DNA of 17,488 nt from Synergistales bacterium (GTDB taxonomy: Bacteria > Synergistota > Synergistia > Synergistales > Thermovirgaceae), in the NCBI GenBank assembly GCA_018434645.1, contig JAHDOX010000021.1, forward strand, positions 1-17,488, in the 5' to 3' direction. Positions within the stretch are counted from its first letter, which is position 1, and every line of letters begins with the position of its first letter. The translations under genes and the position numbers were made by a program. Of the stretch, positions 15,242-17,488 are shown in pieces. The notes below the pieces were generated by a model. The model did not search any database. It saw nothing but the letters and a program-made list of their open reading frames with translations, and had not been told where the DNA came from.

Positions 15242-16635
15242 CGGAGGAAAAAGGCCGGTCAAACCCGGGGTATCGCCAGGTCCGCCTGGGACCGAAATAT
15301 TTCCCCCTCCTTTTGGGAGTGCTCTCTCTGGGGTTTTGGGTGGCCGCGCTTCACGTGAAAAAACCCCTGACCGTCGTCTACACTCTCATGAACCTCTCGG
15401 CTGATACGGGGGACAGCGGCTATCTTTTCGCCGCCGCGGGGGTACTCGTGCTTTTAAACACCACCAGGGCCCTGTTCCTCTACCTGGGGTGGTTTTTCGC
15501 AGGCGACGGAATGGCAAGACTGACCGCAAGAAACTGGGTCGCCATCGCAGTTCCGGCGATCGCGATTCCCCTTTGTTACCAGACCCTTGCTCTGCTCGAA
15601 TCCGCAACGGTACCACATTTCGGCATCCCCGCCGTCATGGGTGTTCTTACCGTCCTGGCCATCCAGATTTTGACCAAAGACGTGGCAGGTTGGGGGAATA
15701 AAGCGTTGGCACTTACGCTTTTGCTTTTTTCCTTTCAGTGGCTCGATGTCATACCGGCCCTGACCATTTACGGTTTCGGCTGGGGTGAGGTGTCAATGGC
15801 GGTCAAGGACCTTGCAGTACTGCTCGGCCGGGACGGTACTCTCAACCTTTTGGGGGGAATAGCTTTCATTACCGTCCTTGCGGGGGGCCTCGTAACATCC
15901 GAACTGCTGATCCTATCGGCACGCCAGATACAGCAAATGCGCCGGATCAGGACACAGGAACGACAACTCGCCCGCCTCAGGGAAGAACACTTGCGCACAA
16001 GGAGCTCCCGTGAAATGCAGAACCTGGTCCATGACCTGAAACGTCCGCTTACTTCGATTTTGGGCCTTGCCGACATCATAGAATACGGGGCTCCGCCGAA
16101 GACCCTTAAAAAACATGCCAATGTAATACAAAAAGCCGCCTGGGGCATGAACCAGATGATCTCCGAGATACTGTCGCCCTCATCAAAAAGAGCAGCCAAA
16201 ACGGAAGAAATACTTTCTTATACTATGAGCCAGATAAGTTCGCTGGACTTCCATCACCGGATAGAGACCGTTCTATCTCCAGAATGCGCCCGCATCGAAC
16301 TTGAAGTCAACCTGATCCGCCTCTCCAGGGCCCTGGTGAACATTCTCGACAACGCCGCACGAGCGACGGCGGCACCGAACAATCAACACATCCTCTTCGA
16401 GGTGTCCTGTAAAGGGCTTGAAGTGTCATTCACAGTCACTGACAGCGGGAAAGGCTTTACGGGACGCCGACTCGAAGACCCGATCTCGGGATGGGGGTCT
16501 ACGGGGTTGGGCCTTGCTTTCGCCGAGGAAGTCGTACGCGAACACGGAGGCCGCCTCTACATCGAAAACTCCGAAGAGGGTGGAGGGCGTGTAAAAATAA
16601 AAATACCTGTCGGAAAGAAGAGGGAGCCTGCATGA
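15238..16635 (+). CDS. Multi-pass membrane sensor histidine kinase
   Basis: 465 residues. The first 225 hold about six or seven membrane helices with only short loops, so the stimulus is probably sensed in or at the membrane. A coiled-coil-like linker (ARQIQQMRRIRTQERQLARL, about 228-247) leads to the dimerisation domain with H265 in NLVHDLKRPLTSILG. The ATPase domain has the N box NILDNAARA (about 368-376), G1 DSGKGF (402-407) and G2 GSTGLGLAFAEE (420-431), all intact, so it should be active. The start is GTG 15238: AAAGGAG lies ten bases upstream and the codon overlaps the pgsW stop (GTGA); an upstream ATG at 15196 has no site. Co-translation with pgsW suggests it monitors polymer, glutamate or envelope state. 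The response regulator overlaps its stop by four bases. Confidence 0.9.
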   Translation: MTEEKGRSNPGYRQVRLGPKYFPLLLGVLSLGFWVAALHVKKPLTVVYTLMNLSADTGDSGYLFAAAGVLVLLNTTRALFLYLGWFFAGDGMARLTARNWVAIAVPAIAIPLCYQTLALLESATVPHFGIPAVMGVLTVLAIQILTKDVAGWGNKALALTLLLFSFQWLDVIPALTIYGFGWGEVSMAVKDLAVLLGRDGTLNLLGGIAFITVLAGGLVTSELLILSARQIQQMRRIRTQERQLARLREEHLRTRSSREMQNLVHDLKRPLTSILGLADIIEYGAPPKTLKKHANVIQKAAWGMNQMISEILSPSSKRAAKTEEILSYTMSQISSLDFHHRIETVLSPECARIELEVNLIRLSRALVNILDNAARATAAPNNQHILFEVSCKGLEVSFTVTDSGKGFTGRRLEDPISGWGSTGLGLAFAEEVVREHGGRLYIENSEEGGGRVKIKIPVGKKREPA

Positions 16636-17267
16636 CGGTCAGCCTGGGAGCCATCGACGACGACACCTCGATCCTTTACACCCTCGAAGCCATGGCGGAA
16701 AGCCAGGGCTGGAAGATGCACACCTCGACGAACTGGCAAGAGGCCCTCGATTGGGTCCGCAGGAAAGAGGTGGACATCCTGCTGGTGGATTATCACATGC
16801 CCGAAATCAGCGGAAAGGAAGTTATCAGAAAATCCAGGGCGTTGTCGAAAGACGTGGTAATCCTGGTGCTCACCATAGAAGAGAATCCCGAAATAGCCAG
16901 GGAGCTTATTCTTGCCGGTGCCGATGATTTCGTACTGAAACCGTTGAGACTCGCCGATTTCACGTCAAGAATAGCGCTGCACGCCCGCCTTGCGGAATAC
17001 CGCAGGATACCCGGCACCGAAAATCCGGGCAAGGGCATTAACCCCGACACCTTGCGGGCGGTTCTCGACGCCCTCCACGTCAATCCGGGCGAAAAATCAA
17101 CCGCTCGGGAAGTGGCCGAGAAAACGGGCCTCTCATACCAGACGGCCCACCGCTACCTGGAATCCCTGGTCGAGTCCGGAATTGCTGCAAGGGAGCCCGT
17201 TTACAGGGACGGACAGCCGGGACGACCCAAGTTTTTGTACAACCTTTTGGAAAATCCCAAACCTTGA
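16632..17267 (+). CDS. Response regulator, CitB/DcuR-like (receiver plus winged HTH)
   Basis: 211 residues. The receiver domain (about 3-120) has the acidic cluster IDDD (8-11), the phosphorylation site D53 in LLVDYHMPEISG, T81 in LVLTIEEN and K103 in VLKPL. The C-terminal DNA-binding part STAREVAEKTGLSYQTAHRYLESLVESGI with the GRPKFLYNL end (about 156-205) resembles the CitB/DcuR/DpiA group, which regulate uptake and fermentation of citrate and C4-dicarboxylates. The start is ATG 16632, inside the kinase stop (ATGA), with GAGGGAG five bases upstream; earlier in-frame starts lie within the kinase gene. Being last in the operon, it probably controls the cluster itself; candidate sites are the inverted repeats at 7441 and 7609. 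Confidence 0.9.
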   Translation: MTVSLGAIDDDTSILYTLEAMAESQGWKMHTSTNWQEALDWVRRKEVDILLVDYHMPEISGKEVIRKSRALSKDVVILVLTIEENPEIARELILAGADDFVLKPLRLADFTSRIALHARLAEYRRIPGTENPGKGINPDTLRAVLDALHVNPGEKSTAREVAEKTGLSYQTAHRYLESLVESGIAAREPVYRDGQPGRPKFLYNLLENPKP

Positions 17268-17284
17268 GCGTACGGTGCGTACCT

Positions 17285-17322
17285 AAAAGCAAGGGGCGGT
17301 CGAGGCCGCCCCTTGCTTTTTT
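17285..17322 (+). terminator. Intrinsic terminator at the end of the pgs/two-component operon
   Basis: A perfect 15-base-pair stem (17285-17299 with 17306-17320; GC-rich core GCAAGGGGCGG) and a six-base loop end in a run of six Ts. The matching A-run upstream could let it work in both directions. It lies 17 bases after the response-regulator stop and is the apparent target of the intron that follows. Confidence 0.93.
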
Positions 17323-17328
17323 GCTGTG

Positions 17329-17488
17329 GTGTGCCCGGCAGGGCACACCGACTTGGAGGTGAAAGTCCTCTGCAGGCCCGACAGGGGGAACTGCTAGCCA
17401 AGCGGCAAGGGCTGCCGCCGCGAGGCGGGGTCTGAAGGAAGCCGAAGGCAAAACGCTGCCCCGACGAACAGAAACCGCATAGGAGGCA
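17329..17488 (+). mobile_element. Group IIC intron, 5' portion (domain I; truncated by the window edge)
   Basis: The element starts with GTGTGCCCGGCA, a canonical group II 5' end (GUGYG). Further blocks follow in the order remembered from the Oceanobacillus iheyensis group IIC intron: GAGGTGAAAGTCC, GAACTGCTAGCC, CAAGGG, GTCTGAAGGAAGC, GGCAAAAC, GACGAACAGAAAC and CATAGGAGGC. It begins eight bases after the stem of a strong terminator, the usual target of class C introns. Only about 160 bases of the ribozyme are in view; the reverse transcriptase/maturase gene and domains V-VI, if intact, would lie to the right. Boundaries on the 3' side and activity cannot be judged. Class assignment is by remembered sequence and insertion context. 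Confidence 0.87.

Noticed and set aside
1..17488. CRISPR arrays, tRNA or rRNA genes, prophage or transposase genes
   Set aside because: No regularly spaced direct repeats, no tRNA-like cloverleaf and no transposase or integrase frame were seen; the intron at the right edge is the only mobile element.

Overview
The window reads as chromosomal DNA of a strictly anaerobic, amino-acid-fermenting bacterium with a two-membrane (diderm) envelope. The best guess is Synergistota. The clues are a tungsten/molybdenum aldehyde:ferredoxin oxidoreductase with its own MoaD-like protein, a RocB-type M20 peptidase, several organic-acid or amino-acid transporters, moderately GC-rich coding, strong AGGAGG ribosome sites and tight ATGA/GTGA gene overlaps. 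The phylum call is inference; no rRNA or marker gene is present.

Left part (1-7385). A partial queuosine-precursor transporter (queT, minus) faces a divergent AOR-moaD pair across a 329-base spacer that has a good promoter in each direction. moaD and a minus-strand RocB-like peptidase share the same four-base stop, CTAG. A divergent Fsr-like MFS transporter follows, then a 107-residue protein of unknown function with its own extended -10 promoter, and a second, minus-strand MFS transporter.

Right part (7667-17267) is the most interesting. Ten plus-strand genes are tightly packed: a secreted 184-residue protein (DUF6305-like), a TRAP-like large permease, a 49-residue membrane protein, a membrane-anchored AstE/aspartoacylase-like zinc hydrolase, a secreted gamma-glutamyltransferase, then pgsB, pgsC, pgsW, a histidine kinase and a CitB/DcuR-type response regulator. 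A strong intrinsic terminator sits between ggt and pgsB, so the locus is split into a five-gene 'hydrolysis and transport' block and a five-gene 'synthesis and sensing' block. PgsA/CapA, the fourth component of the Bacillus polymer machine, is absent. I infer a poly-gamma-glutamate (or related gamma-linked glutamate) system that makes, cuts and recovers polymer at the cell surface under control of its own two-component system.

Right edge (17285-17488). A strong terminator closes the operon. Eight bases after its stem, a group IIC intron begins and runs off the window. This insertion site is characteristic of that intron class.
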